The translations under genes and the position numbers were made by a program. Positions 53,461-62,431 of a stretch of 64,000 nt of DNA are shown piece after piece (the first letter of the stretch is position 1; the number at the start of each line of letters is the position of its first letter). Below the pieces are notes generated by a model. The model was given only the letters and a program-made list of their open reading frames with translations, did no database searches and was not told where the DNA came from. The stretch is from the NCBI RefSeq assembly GCF_007655305.1, contig NZ_VLOG01000052.1:143558-207557 (forward strand), read 5' to 3'. This DNA is from Algoriphagus algorifonticola (GTDB lineage Bacteria > Bacteroidota > Bacteroidia > Cytophagales > Cyclobacteriaceae).

Positions 53461-53499
53461 GATGCAAGATACAAGTTCTATTTTCTTGTATCCTGCATC
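53461..53499 (-). other. Long intercistronic hairpin between acs and the DUF294 gene
   Basis: GATGCAAGATACAAG (53461-53475) and CTTGTATCCTGCATC (53485-53499) form a 15-base stem with one A-C mismatch around a nine-base loop. There is no T-run on the transcribed strand, so it is not a standard terminator. It lies in the 74-base gap of the operon. Confidence 0.75.
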
Positions 53500-53516
53500 C
53501 AATTCTAAAATCCGGG

Positions 53517-55409
53517 TTACTTTCTGCCTTCAATAATCTGAGTCACCACCTCAGGATCAAGCAGTGTACTAGTATCTCCCATATTATCCAGATTATTTTC
53601 TGCGACTTTTCTCAATATTCTCCGCATAATCTTACCAGATCTGGTTTTGGGTAAACCTGGCACAATTTGAATTTTATCAGGCTTAGCAATGGGCCCGATA
53701 ATTTTAGAAACCGTGTCCTTGATTTCGTTGACCAAGTTTTCCTCCGTTCTATTCTTCATGTCACAGATCACGTAAGCATAAATGCCCTGGCCTTTGACTT
53801 CGTGTGGATAGCCTACTACCGCAGATTCTATCACTAATGGGTGTTCATTGATGGCATTTTCTACTTCTGCGGTGCCCATTCTATGTCCGGAAACATTAAT
53901 CACATCGTCTACTCGTCCTAAAATTCTATAATATCCATCATGGTCTCGCTTGACACCATCTCCTGTAAAATACATGTCCCTGTAAGTAGAGAAGTAGGTT
54001 TGTTTGCATCGATCATGATCACCATAAGTGGTACGGATCATAGAAGGCCAAGGGAATTTGATACAAAGGTTTCCTTCTACTCCATTTCCTGTGAGTTCAT
54101 TTCCTTCCGGGTCCACTATGCATAATTGAATTCCGGGAAGCGGTAATGTTGCATAGGCTGGCTTGGTTGGAGTGATCCCTGCAAGAGGGGAGACCATGAT
54201 TCCACCTGTCTCGGTCTGCCACCAGGTATCTACAATCGGACATTTGCCTTTTCCGATATGGGTGTGATACCAATGCCAGGCTTCCTCATTTATGGGCTCA
54301 CCAACTGAGCCAAGTACTTTCAATGAGCTTAAATCATATCCCTCTATGGGTTCTGTTCCATGAGCTTGCAGAGCTCTAATGGCTGTAGGGGCCGTGTAAA
54401 ACTGATTTACTTTATGTTTTTCCACTACTGCCCAAAATCTTCCTGCATCCGGAAAAGTAGGAACTCCCTCAAACATTAAAGTGGTTGCTCCTGCCAGTAA
54501 TGGACCATATACGATGTAGGAATGCCCGGTAATCCAGCCTATATCTGCAGTGCACCAGTAAATATCTCCTGGAGAATATTGGAAGACGTTTTCAAAGGAA
54601 TATTTGGTATAAACCATATACCCTCCGGTTGTATGAACCACGCCTTTGGGTTTGCCGGTAGAACCTGAAGTGTAAAGGATAAAGAGCATATCCTCCGAGT
54701 CCATTTCCTCTGCTTTATTTTCTTTTTTCTCTCCTTTGATTACATCATGCCACCAATGATCCCTTCCAGATTTCATCTGGATCTCTTGATGGGTTCTTTG
54801 GTAAACAATCACGGTTTCCACGGAGGATTTTTCCAATGCCTCATCGACTACATCTTTGACAGGAATTTTTTTAGTCCCTCTGAAATTCCCATCAGCTGTT
54901 AAGATTGCTTTTGCCTTACAGTCATTCACTCTATCAGCCAAAGCAGAGGCGCTAAATCCCGCAAAAACCACAGAATGAATGGCTCCAATTCGGGCGCAGG
55001 CAAGCATGGCAACAGCTGCCTCGGGCACCATAGGCATATAGATAATGACTCGATCACCTTTTCCGATTCCCTTTGCTTTCAGGGCATTTGAAAATCGGCA
55101 AACTTCATGGTAAAGCTCTTTGTATGTAAGCGTTCGTCCAGCTTCTTTAGGATCATTAGGCTCCCAGATGATAGCAGGCCGATCGCCAATTGTATAGAGG
55201 TGTCTTTCAAAAATATTCTCAGTGATATTCAGTTTACCGTCGATAAACCATTTGACATCTGGGTCCCGAAAATTCCACTTTAAAGTTTTGGACCATCTTT
55301 TTCTCCAATGAAAAGAATCTGCAACCCGAGACCAGAACTCCTCCGGCTGGGCAACACTTTTCTGGTATTCATACAAATATCCGCTGAGTGTGTGTAATCG
55401 ATCGCTCAT
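53517..55409 (-). CDS. acs: Acetyl-CoA synthetase
   Basis: It activates acetate to acetyl-CoA through an acetyl-adenylate, 630 residues. Motifs: the P-loop-like YTSGSTGKPKGVVH, DIGWITGHSYIVYGPL, WWQTETGGIM, YFTGDGVKRDHDGYYRILGRVDD split at the hinge, and the C-terminal PKTRSGKIMRRILRK with the lysine subject to acetylation control. Upstream and in the same direction are the symporter and DUF4212 genes, so this is a carboxylate uptake-and-activation unit. Confidence 0.95.
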   Translation of the reverse strand: MSDRLHTLSGYLYEYQKSVAQPEEFWSRVADSFHWRKRWSKTLKWNFRDPDVKWFIDGKLNITENIFERHLYTIGDRPAIIWEPNDPKEAGRTLTYKELYHEVCRFSNALKAKGIGKGDRVIIYMPMVPEAAVAMLACARIGAIHSVVFAGFSASALADRVNDCKAKAILTADGNFRGTKKIPVKDVVDEALEKSSVETVIVYQRTHQEIQMKSGRDHWWHDVIKGEKKENKAEEMDSEDMLFILYTSGSTGKPKGVVHTTGGYMVYTKYSFENVFQYSPGDIYWCTADIGWITGHSYIVYGPLLAGATTLMFEGVPTFPDAGRFWAVVEKHKVNQFYTAPTAIRALQAHGTEPIEGYDLSSLKVLGSVGEPINEEAWHWYHTHIGKGKCPIVDTWWQTETGGIMVSPLAGITPTKPAYATLPLPGIQLCIVDPEGNELTGNGVEGNLCIKFPWPSMIRTTYGDHDRCKQTYFSTYRDMYFTGDGVKRDHDGYYRILGRVDDVINVSGHRMGTAEVENAINEHPLVIESAVVGYPHEVKGQGIYAYVICDMKNRTEENLVNEIKDTVSKIIGPIAKPDKIQIVPGLPKTRSGKIMRRILRKVAENNLDNMGDTSTLLDPEVVTQIIEGRK

Positions 55410-55457
55410 TTCTACTTTAGGTTTATTGTAAAAAAGGGCTTTTGCCCTGAATTAATT

Positions 55458-57140
55458 CTAATGTGTCGGCTTTCCTGCTCCTCGGGGAATTCGGATTTCC
55501 TCTATCATCTCTTGTACGTCTTGAGGAGGTGGAGGGGTTAAACTTGATACTAAAATACAAATTAGGAAATTGAGAATCATTCCCAGTGAACCAATCCCTT
55601 CAGGGGATATTCCAAACCACCAGTGCTCAGAAGTATTGAGTTCGGGACTGATGAACTTGAAATAAATGATGTAGCCCAATGTAAAGACCAGCCCAGTTAA
55701 CATGCCTGCGATGGCGCCTTCTTTATTAATCCTACTCGAAAAGATCCCCATAATGATGACTGGAAAAAAGGAAGCTGCCGCTAAGCCAAAGGCAAAAGCA
55801 ACGACTTGAGCCACAAAACCGGGAGGGTTTACTCCAAAATAACCCGCCAATATCACTGCTCCGGCTGCGGCAATTCGGGCAATACGCAATTCCTTCTTTT
55901 CTGAAATGCCAGGATTATAGGTTTTTACCAAATCTCTGGAAACCGAAGTGGAGATAACTAATAGAAGTCCCGCTGCTGTGGATAATGCTGCCGCCATGGC
56001 GCCTGCTGCAACCAGACCAACCACCCAGTTGGGAAGTTTTGCTATTTCCGGAGAGGCCAGCACCATGATATCACGGTCTATATTCAACTCATTGGTTTCC
56101 GGATCCGGCAGGTATTGGACTTTTCCGTCTCCATTTTTGTCTTCTACTTGTATCAAATCAGTTTTTTGCCAAGTTGCTATCCAGGTAGGAAGCTCATCCA
56201 TTCTCTTTTCCGAGGTGGAATTGATCGCGTTGTAAATGCCAAATGCGGCAACTGCTGGGGCAGTGGTGTATAAAATCGCTATGAAGGCCAAAGCATAACC
56301 TGCTGAAAGCCGTGCATCTTTGACTCTGGGAACTGTGAAAAACCGCACGATCACATGTGGTAAACCAGCGGTACCAACCATCAAAGCCAATGTGATCATG
56401 AATATATCAGTCATACTTTTCCTGCCTGAGGTATATTCTGCAAATCCTAAATCTGCCAAAACACCATCTAGCTTGTCCAATAGATAGGTGCCTTCTTCCA
56501 ACTCTCCTCCCAATCCCAATTGGGGAATAGGATTACCAGTCAATTGCATAGAAATGAAAATAGCCGGTACCATATAGGCGAAAATCAGCACACAGTATTG
56601 GGCGACTTGGGTGTAGGTGATTCCTTTCATGCCTCCTAACACAGCATAGAAAAAAACGATACACATTCCAATCACTACACCCCATTCAATCGGTACTTCC
56701 AAATAGCGGGAAAAAACAATTCCCACTCCCCTCATTTGCCCCGCAACATAGGTGAAGGATATAAATAAGGCACAAATGACAGCGACTATTTTTGCGGTTT
56801 TCGAATAGTAGCGATCACCCACAAAATCAGGGACAGTAAATTTTCCAAACTTTCTCAAATAGGGTGCAAGCAGTAGAGCCAGTAAGACATAGCCTCCGGT
56901 CCAGCCCATGAGGTATACCGAGCCATCGTATCCCGCAAATGAGATTAGGCCCGCCATAGAAATAAAAGAAGCAGCTGACATCCAATCTGCAGCCGTTGCC
57001 ATTCCATTTGCCAAGGGGGAAACTCCCCCTCCAGCTACATAAAATTCCTTAGTGGAACCGGCTCTAGTCCAAATGGCAATGCCAATGTAAATGGCGAATG
57101 AGACGCCTACAAGTAAATAAGTCCAGGTGAGGATTTCCAT
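55458..57140 (-). CDS. Sodium:solute symporter, acetate/carboxylate type (large subunit)
   Basis: A 560-residue polytopic member of the SSS family with 13-14 hydrophobic segments, close to ActP and the VC_2705 group. Features: YVAGGGVSPLANGMATAADWMSAASF read around the first helices, GAGQMRGVGIVFSRY-like segment, TQVAQYCVLIFAYMVPAIF, and an extra-membranous insert near 300-350 rich in Asp (EDKNGDGKVQ, EF-hand-like). It follows the DUF4212 gene by seven bases and precedes acs by 48. Acetate or another short carboxylate is inferred as substrate. Confidence 0.87.
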   Translation of the reverse strand: MEILTWTYLLVGVSFAIYIGIAIWTRAGSTKEFYVAGGGVSPLANGMATAADWMSAASFISMAGLISFAGYDGSVYLMGWTGGYVLLALLLAPYLRKFGKFTVPDFVGDRYYSKTAKIVAVICALFISFTYVAGQMRGVGIVFSRYLEVPIEWGVVIGMCIVFFYAVLGGMKGITYTQVAQYCVLIFAYMVPAIFISMQLTGNPIPQLGLGGELEEGTYLLDKLDGVLADLGFAEYTSGRKSMTDIFMITLALMVGTAGLPHVIVRFFTVPRVKDARLSAGYALAFIAILYTTAPAVAAFGIYNAINSTSEKRMDELPTWIATWQKTDLIQVEDKNGDGKVQYLPDPETNELNIDRDIMVLASPEIAKLPNWVVGLVAAGAMAAALSTAAGLLLVISTSVSRDLVKTYNPGISEKKELRIARIAAAGAVILAGYFGVNPPGFVAQVVAFAFGLAAASFFPVIIMGIFSSRINKEGAIAGMLTGLVFTLGYIIYFKFISPELNTSEHWWFGISPEGIGSLGMILNFLICILVSSLTPPPPQDVQEMIEEIRIPRGAGKPTH

Positions 57141-57147
57141 GATTGGA

Positions 57148-57414
57148 TTATTCTTCGTTTACGTCAAATTCCTTATCCAGCCGATTCATGCGGTAGACAT
57201 AAATGAAAATCAAAACCACAAATGCATAAATAGATCCTTGCTGTGCAAACCAGAAACCTAATTTGAAGCCTCCTAGCCTGATTTGATTGAGTTCTTCTAC
57301 CCATAGGATTCCAAATCCGAAGGATACGAGAAACCAGAAAAAGAGTAGAATTAATAAGGTCTGAAGATTTTTTCTCCAGTAGCGTTTTGTATTTATTTTG
57401 GGTTGGGAAGGCAT
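57148..57414 (-). CDS. DUF4212 small subunit of the sodium:solute symporter
   Basis: An 88-residue protein with two transmembrane helices (LLILLFFWFLVSFGFGILWV and SIYAFVVLIFIYVYRMNRLD) and the DUF4212 signature KRYWRKNLQTL and GFKLGFWFAQQGSI. It is the first gene of the operon and always pairs with the large symporter subunit in such loci. A weak promoter may lie upstream: TTG, a 21-base gap, then TACTTTAT on the minus strand. Confidence 0.9.
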   Translation of the reverse strand: MPSQPKINTKRYWRKNLQTLLILLFFWFLVSFGFGILWVEELNQIRLGGFKLGFWFAQQGSIYAFVVLIFIYVYRMNRLDKEFDVNEE

Positions 57415-57533
57415 AGATTCTTTGGCTTTATAAATGATTCAGCATATAAAGTAGCAGGTGAATCCACGTAAAAGCAACCTGTTTTATATAAAAATTAAAA
57501 TTTTTTAAAAAGTCAGCTTAGCTATACGAATTT

Positions 57534-58286
57534 TTATAGCAAATATTCAGAGGCAATCGCTAAGGCTGCGGCAAAGAAGCTTACCAAAAGCTTACTGGTT
57601 TGAAGCTTATGCTGTGGGCTGCTTTCGAAGAATATGGTTGTGGAAATGTGAAGAAATCCTCCTGCAACGAGCCCGTACAAAACACCGATTCCTTCTTTTT
57701 CCAAAACTCCTTGCTGGAATAAAAAGGCACTTGAAAACATTCCTAAAGGAGATGCTAATGCGAAAAGTGTTAATAGAATCAAGGTCCATTTTTTCGAAAG
57801 CTCGGATGAAAGTACCGCGGCTAAAGCAAAAGCTGCTGGACCTTTGTGCATGATGATTCCCGCCAAAATGGTATTCTCGCTATGGCCATGAGCCACTTCT
57901 TCTACCACACCCTCCATCAAGCTTCCATGAGATAGTAAGGTACCTTCCAAAAAAGCATGGATGAATAGCCCAATCATGACTGTCATCACTCCTCCTTTGC
58001 CGGAACCGTGATGATGGTGAATATGACCATGTTCTATTCCACTGGATAAATATTCTAAAATCTGCTGAAATAAAAAGCCAATCAAAATGTACAGTCCCAT
58101 ACTGGAACTGCTATAGGTGCTGTCAAAAAGTTCGGGAATTATGTGAAGAATGGTGATGGAAAAAAGGTAAGAGCCCGCAAAAACCAGTACTAGCTTGAAG
58201 TATTTGTCACGGAAATTCGGTGCAAAAAAGACCAAAGATCCCGCAATCATAGCAGTTAGAAAAAGAAGAATAAAGTTGGTTCCCAT
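57534..58286 (-). CDS. ZIP-family metal transporter
   Basis: A 250-residue inner-membrane transporter with eight hydrophobic segments. The histidine-rich loop HGHIHHHHGSGKGG separates the first helices from the core. Metal-site helices are visible in GLFIHAFLEGTLLSHG and IMHKGPAAFALAAVLSSEL. Zinc is the usual substrate, iron or others are possible. It appears monocistronic. Confidence 0.87.
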   Translation of the reverse strand: MGTNFILLFLTAMIAGSLVFFAPNFRDKYFKLVLVFAGSYLFSITILHIIPELFDSTYSSSSMGLYILIGFLFQQILEYLSSGIEHGHIHHHHGSGKGGVMTVMIGLFIHAFLEGTLLSHGSLMEGVVEEVAHGHSENTILAGIIMHKGPAAFALAAVLSSELSKKWTLILLTLFALASPLGMFSSAFLFQQGVLEKEGIGVLYGLVAGGFLHISTTIFFESSPQHKLQTSKLLVSFFAAALAIASEYLL

Positions 58287-58400
58287 GCGAATTGATCAGC
58301 TTTTCCTTTCAAAATCTCAGAAAAGCTGAGTTTATAACCCTCGCAAAGGTAATAAAATTCAATAATGTTGCATTTATTTTAAAGCTGTGAACCTGTGCTC

Positions 58401-59465
58401 CTATTCCTGAACAAACGATAAGTACGGCTTTAGGCTTTCACTGGCATAAGTTCCATAACTTCCATCCGGATTACTGTAGATTAGAAATACTTCGATTTCT
58501 TTGATCCCTTCTGATAGAGCAATAGCCCTTTCGGTACCCATAACCATCATGGCTGTGGCATAGGCATCTGCAGTCATGCAATCATTTGCAAGGACTGTAG
58601 CGCTAAGCAAATTATGTCTTACAGGATAGCCAGTTTTAGGATCAATGGTGTGAGATATCTTGATGGAATCTTGTACATAAAAGTTCCTGTAATTGCCTGA
58701 AGTTGCCATGCCCTTATTGTTTAAGGCAATAATGCTGTATAGTTCCGATGCATTGGATTCTTCTTCAGGTCTATTTACACCCACTTTCCAGAGTTCGCCT
58801 TTTTCATTTACTCCACGCGCCACTAATTCCCCACCTATTTCTACCAAATAATCTGACAATCCTTTACTGCTCAAAAATCTGGCTACCACATCCACTCCTT
58901 GCCCTTTGGCAATCGCAGAAAAGTCTAGATATACGCCAGGAACTTTTTTTCTCAGTTGCTTTGCATCAAAATCAATTTTGTCAAACCCAACCATTCTCAG
59001 CATGTTTTGGATATCCACTGAGTCTTTTAACTGCGGTCCACCAGGACCAAAGCCCCATACATTCACCAAAGGACCCACGGTTGGATCAAATGCACCTTCG
59101 GTTTTCTGATAGACATCTTTGCTTGCTTTTAATACTTGTGGAAGGAAAGGCAATTGAAAATTCAAGGAGTCGCCTTGATTAAAGCGGCTTAGCTCAGAGT
59201 CCGGGATATAGGTGGATAGACTTTGGTTGAAAACTACCAACAGAGAGTCAATGGATTTTTTGAAGTCCCGATTTTCAATATCTAAATAGGTGACTGTATA
59301 AGTTGTCCCCATGGTTTGGCCGGATAAAGTCACTTTTCCGGTTTGAGCAGCCTCTTCCAGGGTGATTTCAGGCGATTTTTCCCGGTTTCTCCAGGTGTAG
59401 ACTACCAATACTAGTAGAAGAAGAACCAGGGAGTAAATGATATTTTTTCGGGTATTCGGGCGCAT
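58401..59465 (-). CDS. apbE: FAD:protein FMN transferase (ApbE)
   Basis: It attaches FMN covalently to threonine of target flavoproteins such as NqrB, NqrC or RnfG, outside the inner membrane. The 354 residues have an N-terminal signal anchor (IIYSLVLLLLVLVVYTWRN) and family motifs GQTMGTTYTVTY, AFDPTVGPLVNVWGFG, FSAIAKGQGVDVVARFL and TADAYATAMMVMG. No flavoprotein target is adjacent. No lipobox cysteine is seen. Confidence 0.92.
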   Translation of the reverse strand: MRPNTRKNIIYSLVLLLLVLVVYTWRNREKSPEITLEEAAQTGKVTLSGQTMGTTYTVTYLDIENRDFKKSIDSLLVVFNQSLSTYIPDSELSRFNQGDSLNFQLPFLPQVLKASKDVYQKTEGAFDPTVGPLVNVWGFGPGGPQLKDSVDIQNMLRMVGFDKIDFDAKQLRKKVPGVYLDFSAIAKGQGVDVVARFLSSKGLSDYLVEIGGELVARGVNEKGELWKVGVNRPEEESNASELYSIIALNNKGMATSGNYRNFYVQDSIKISHTIDPKTGYPVRHNLLSATVLANDCMTADAYATAMMVMGTERAIALSEGIKEIEVFLIYSNPDGSYGTYASESLKPYLSFVQE

Positions 59466-59715
59466 TTCGAATCTATTTTGGGATCAAAGTTAAGGCTTAT
59501 TTTTGCTTGGCCTGTCAATTTCTTACTTCAAAATTATGATAGCTCCCATGGCTATTTATTTGAATCTTTTGAGAAAAATTACTGTCTTTAAGAATTTACC
59601 AGGTTAACCTTGCTTTGGTAAAAACCAAAGGTTTTAGATACTTCTGTCTTCTGTCTTCCCTCCCACTAATCAAAGAGAATTTGGTTGATGGTATCATTAG
59701 GGATCATCATATTTC

Positions 59716-59723
59716 TATATTTG
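59716..59723 (+). promoter_or_regulatory. Candidate -7 element of ruvB
   Basis: TATATTTG matches the Bacteroidota -7 consensus and ends 17 bases before the ruvB ATG. The nearest TTG (59685-59687) is 28 bases upstream, too far, so only the -7 half is supported. The rest of the 59466-59740 gap shows no gene or clear structure. Confidence 0.35.
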
Positions 59724-59740
59724 TAAGCTAGCGAAGAATC

Positions 59741-60772
59741 ATGAGAGAAGATTATCTGAGAGGAGACGAGGAGCATTTGAGTTCCAAAGACAAGGAATTT
59801 GAAAAAGCACTCCGTCCATTAAGTTTTGAGGATTTTACAGGTCAGGCCAAAATCGTTGAAAACCTGAGGGTATTCGTTTTGGCCGCCAAAAACAGAAACG
59901 AACCTTTGGACCATGTATTATTGCATGGCCCTCCGGGACTGGGGAAAACCACCCTGAGCCATATTATTGCCAATGAACTAAAGGCCGGAATCAAAATCAC
60001 CTCAGGCCCTGTCTTAGATAAACCTTCGGATCTTGCTGGACTTTTAACGAATCTGGAAGAAGGAGACGTGCTTTTTATCGATGAAATCCACCGTCTCAAT
60101 CCCATCGTGGAGGAGTATCTGTACTCTGCGATGGAGGACTTCCGAATCGATATCATGTTGGATTCAGGGCCTAATGCAAGATCAGTTCAAATTTCTCTCA
60201 GTCCCTTTACCCTGATCGGAGCTACCACCCGTTCGGGCTTATTGACTTCTCCATTGAGAGCCAGATTTGGAATCAATTCCAGACTGGAATATTATGATGC
60301 CAAATTGCTCACAGATATCGTGTCCCGATCTGCAGGGATTTTGCAAACTCCCATAGACGAAATTGCAGCCTTTGAAATTGCCAGAAGGAGCCGTGGAACG
60401 CCGAGAATTGCAAATATGCTCTTGAGAAGAACGCGGGATTTCGCTGAAGTCAAAGGGGATGGAACCATCACATTGGATATAGCAAAATTTGCTTTAAATG
60501 CCTTGGACGTGGATGAAAATGGCTTGGATGAAATGGATAACAGAATCCTACTTACCATCATTGAAAAGTTTAAAGGCGGACCTGTAGGCTTGAGCACCAT
60601 TGCCACAGCCTGCGGGGAAGAAGCGGAAACCATTGAGGAAGTTTACGAGCCATTCTTGATTCAGGAAGGCTATATGAAACGAACAGCCCGAGGAAGAATG
60701 GCTACCGAACTGGCATACAAGCATCTAAAAATCAAGCCAGCCCAAGGAATGGGAGGTTTGTTTGATATTTAA
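59741..60772 (+). CDS. ruvB: Holliday junction branch-migration ATPase RuvB
   Basis: A hexameric AAA+ motor that works with RuvA and RuvC to move Holliday junctions. The 343 residues are full length. Walker A is GPPGLGKT at 63-70, Walker [11 protein letters not shown], sensor 1 [18 protein letters not shown], and the winged helix is at the C-terminus ([23 protein letters not shown]). The last 51 codons plus four bases of the 3' flank are repeated 1,812 bp downstream. It lacks a clear terminator of its own; the sequence after the stop only resembles part of the one that follows the repeat. Confidence 0.96.
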   Translation: MREDYLRGDEEHLSSKDKEFEKALRPLSFEDFTGQAKIVENLRVFVLAAKNRNEPLDHVLLHGPPGLGKTTLSHIIANELKAGIKITSGPVLDKPSDLAGLLTNLEEGDVLFIDEIHRLNPIVEEYLYSAMEDFRIDIMLDSGPNARSVQISLSPFTLIGATTRSGLLTSPLRARFGINSRLEYYDAKLLTDIVSRSAGILQTPIDEIAAFEIARRSRGTPRIANMLLRRTRDFAEVKGDGTITLDIAKFALNALDVDENGLDEMDNRILLTIIEKFKGGPVGLSTIATACGEEAETIEEVYEPFLIQEGYMKRTARGRMATELAYKHLKIKPAQGMGGLFDI

Positions 60773-60775
60773 AAT
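60620..60775 (+). repeat. ruvB 3'-end direct repeat, left copy (inside ruvB)
   Basis: The last 150 coding bases and stop of ruvB, plus the next three bases, recur at 62432-62587 with an offset of 1,812. From 60659 to 60775 the copies differ at one position (ATC versus ATT at 60733). In the 45 codons' worth upstream part (60620-60658) they differ at eight codon-third or first positions, all synonymous. Upstream of 60620 similarity ends. Confidence 0.9.
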
Positions 60776-60856
60776 TAGGCATTTCCCTAGGCATTTCTTT
60801 TTGTCCTGATTCTCCAGAAACTAGGCTTAGCCAATGCCAGCGAGTTTATCCATAAT

Positions 60857-62110
60857 TTGATTTTACCTTTCTTTGAAAAAGAGCCGGAATGGGAGGATTT
60901 TTATACTTATCAGTTCCCGGACGGAAGACAAGTGTTTGAGGTACATCTTAAAAATCTGACCGGAATTATGCCTACTGCATTTATGGAGAAATATGGCAGT
61001 CAGGCCGATGATTTGACCGAGGAGAGTCTTTTATTTGTCGAAAATCCTCAGGTAGCGGATGGCTTTATACCAGTGGTGGCGCGCTACTTCAGTGAAGGTC
61101 AGAAGTCAGAAGGGATGACCTACCATCAGATACCGTTAGGCTGGACGGGGAGGATTGATCTCTTTACCTATGATGAGCGACACCTGAGAAGCATCAAAGT
61201 AGAAAACGGTCAACTGATCTCTCATATCCGCTATCAGACCAAGGAGCCGAAAGTTTCATCAAGAGCGTATTCTTTATTCACCAACTGTCAACCTGGGTAC
61301 TGGGTAGATTTCCCATATTTTGCAATGGAAGAAGAGGTAGGTGTCGAGTCTCAGCAATCTGTGTGGGTTCAGGAGTGTTATGTGAACCTCTATGAAACTA
61401 ATGAGCCAGTAGGCACCGAAACCCCTTCTTCAGGAGGAGGAGGAACGAGTTCACCACCGCCTCCAACAGGGGACTCAGATAAAGAGGAAGACATTTGTGA
61501 AGAGGAGTTTTGCATTCCTTTTCCGGAGGAGTTGCTTGATCCGGATCAAAAAAGAGAAGCGCAGCTGGACTATCTGAATACTCATGGCGCCTCAGAGTTT
61601 GTATCTATGATTCGTCAGATGATGACAACTCCAGGGTTGACGATGGGTGATTGGGCAGAAATTAATAAGCTTGTCAATCAGATTTATCTTCAGCAGAAGG
61701 GGAAATTTATGATGGCCATTTTTAGTCCGGAGAATGTTTCTCAAGTACTTTTTCTAGCACTTTCAACTAATATCTCTGACGCGCTCAGAAATCGGGTGTT
61801 TAGTTTATCAACAAGATATTCAGCTTACACCGAAATAGCATCCATGCTGGGCAGTAAAAGTTGGACTGTTGGAGGACTAAAAATCACTTTTAATGGATAT
61901 ACTTCCCATGCACCGATTGCGTATGGAATTTCTAAGGGTCTTTCCCCTTCCCAAATTAAAACTATTCTTGGAAATGGAGTTCCCAGAATAGTACATAATG
62001 CAAGATGGGGAAATCAATTATTTGTGGAATTTCAAGGGAAAGCAATAGTCATTGATATATCTTCTGGTAAAAACCATGGAAAGATCGTAACTTACTTATT
62101 AAACCCATGA
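60857..62110 (+). CDS. Putative polymorphic-toxin-like protein, 5' end missing
   Basis: A 417-codon frame from a TTG, but the frame is open back to 60791 with no ATG, and the first ATG is codon 38 (60968). It begins in the middle of a hydrophobic, structured segment (FVLILQKLGLANASEFIHNL), so the original N-terminus was probably lost. Residues 1-185 form an unrecognised beta-rich domain; 188-217 are a Gly/Ser/Pro linker (SSGGGGTSSPPPPTG); 220-335 are helical; the last 80 residues (H351 in YTSHAPIAYGIS, then NARWGNQLFVEFQGKAIVID) look like a compact RNase-type toxin domain of the BECR or DUF4258 kind. This last point is inference. The next gene is one base away. Confidence 0.6.
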   Translation: MILPFFEKEPEWEDFYTYQFPDGRQVFEVHLKNLTGIMPTAFMEKYGSQADDLTEESLLFVENPQVADGFIPVVARYFSEGQKSEGMTYHQIPLGWTGRIDLFTYDERHLRSIKVENGQLISHIRYQTKEPKVSSRAYSLFTNCQPGYWVDFPYFAMEEEVGVESQQSVWVQECYVNLYETNEPVGTETPSSGGGGTSSPPPPTGDSDKEEDICEEEFCIPFPEELLDPDQKREAQLDYLNTHGASEFVSMIRQMMTTPGLTMGDWAEINKLVNQIYLQQKGKFMMAIFSPENVSQVLFLALSTNISDALRNRVFSLSTRYSAYTEIASMLGSKSWTVGGLKITFNGYTSHAPIAYGISKGLSPSQIKTILGNGVPRIVHNARWGNQLFVEFQGKAIVIDISSGKNHGKIVTYLLNP

Positions 62111-62111
62111 G

Positions 62112-62429
62112 ATGGACTACAACGAACTAAAAAGGTTAAATGGATTACAAACAAGAATAAATCTTGCTTTGATTCATTGGGACCCAATAGGGATTCAGAA
62201 TTTTGGGATTTTTGCTCATAATGTTTATCTGGAATATGTCAGATATATTGATCCAATTATTGAGGTTATTTCTGTGAGGAGTAAGCTCGAAAAATTGCTT
62301 TTAGACTTGGCAGCTGATGTTACCGGACTTGACCGCGAAAATAGAAAATTAAGGTTAGAAATTGAACGTCTTGTTAAGAGCCTTATGGAGATTTATAAAG
62401 AAGAGGAATTCAAAAGAGAATCAAAATAA
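62112..62429 (+). CDS. Putative immunity protein or coiled-coil partner
   Basis: A 105-residue soluble protein. Its first half is globular ([20 protein letters not shown]), its second half a strongly predicted coiled coil ([20 protein letters not shown]). It starts one base after the toxin-like gene and ends two bases before the duplicated ruvB end. Position and size suit an immunity protein, but no known immunity family is recognised. Being a coiled coil it could instead be a chaperone or adaptor. Confidence 0.6.
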   Translation: MDYNELKRLNGLQTRINLALIHWDPIGIQNFGIFAHNVYLEYVRYIDPIIEVISVRSKLEKLLLDLAADVTGLDRENRKLRLEIERLVKSLMEIYKEEEFKRESK

Positions 62430-62431
62430 AA

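Larger units (their letters stand above)
60776..62431 (+). other. Inserted cassette between the two ruvB ends
   Basis: About 1,656 bases separate the two ruvB-end copies. They hold a toxin-like ORF and a small coiled-coil gene, both on the plus strand, and nothing else of note. No transposase, integrase, terminal inverted repeat or recombination-directionality gene is present. The stop of the second gene is two bases before the right copy. The first 30 bases (TTAGGCATTTCCCTAGGCAT and onward) resemble the 3' arm of the terminator behind the right copy. The interval looks more AT-rich in its second half, judged by eye. Confidence 0.65.

Noticed and set aside
60776..62431. Insertion sequence or integrase-carrying element
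   Set aside because: No transposase or integrase frame and no terminal inverted repeats; the flanking repeats are coding ruvB sequence, far longer than a target-site duplication.
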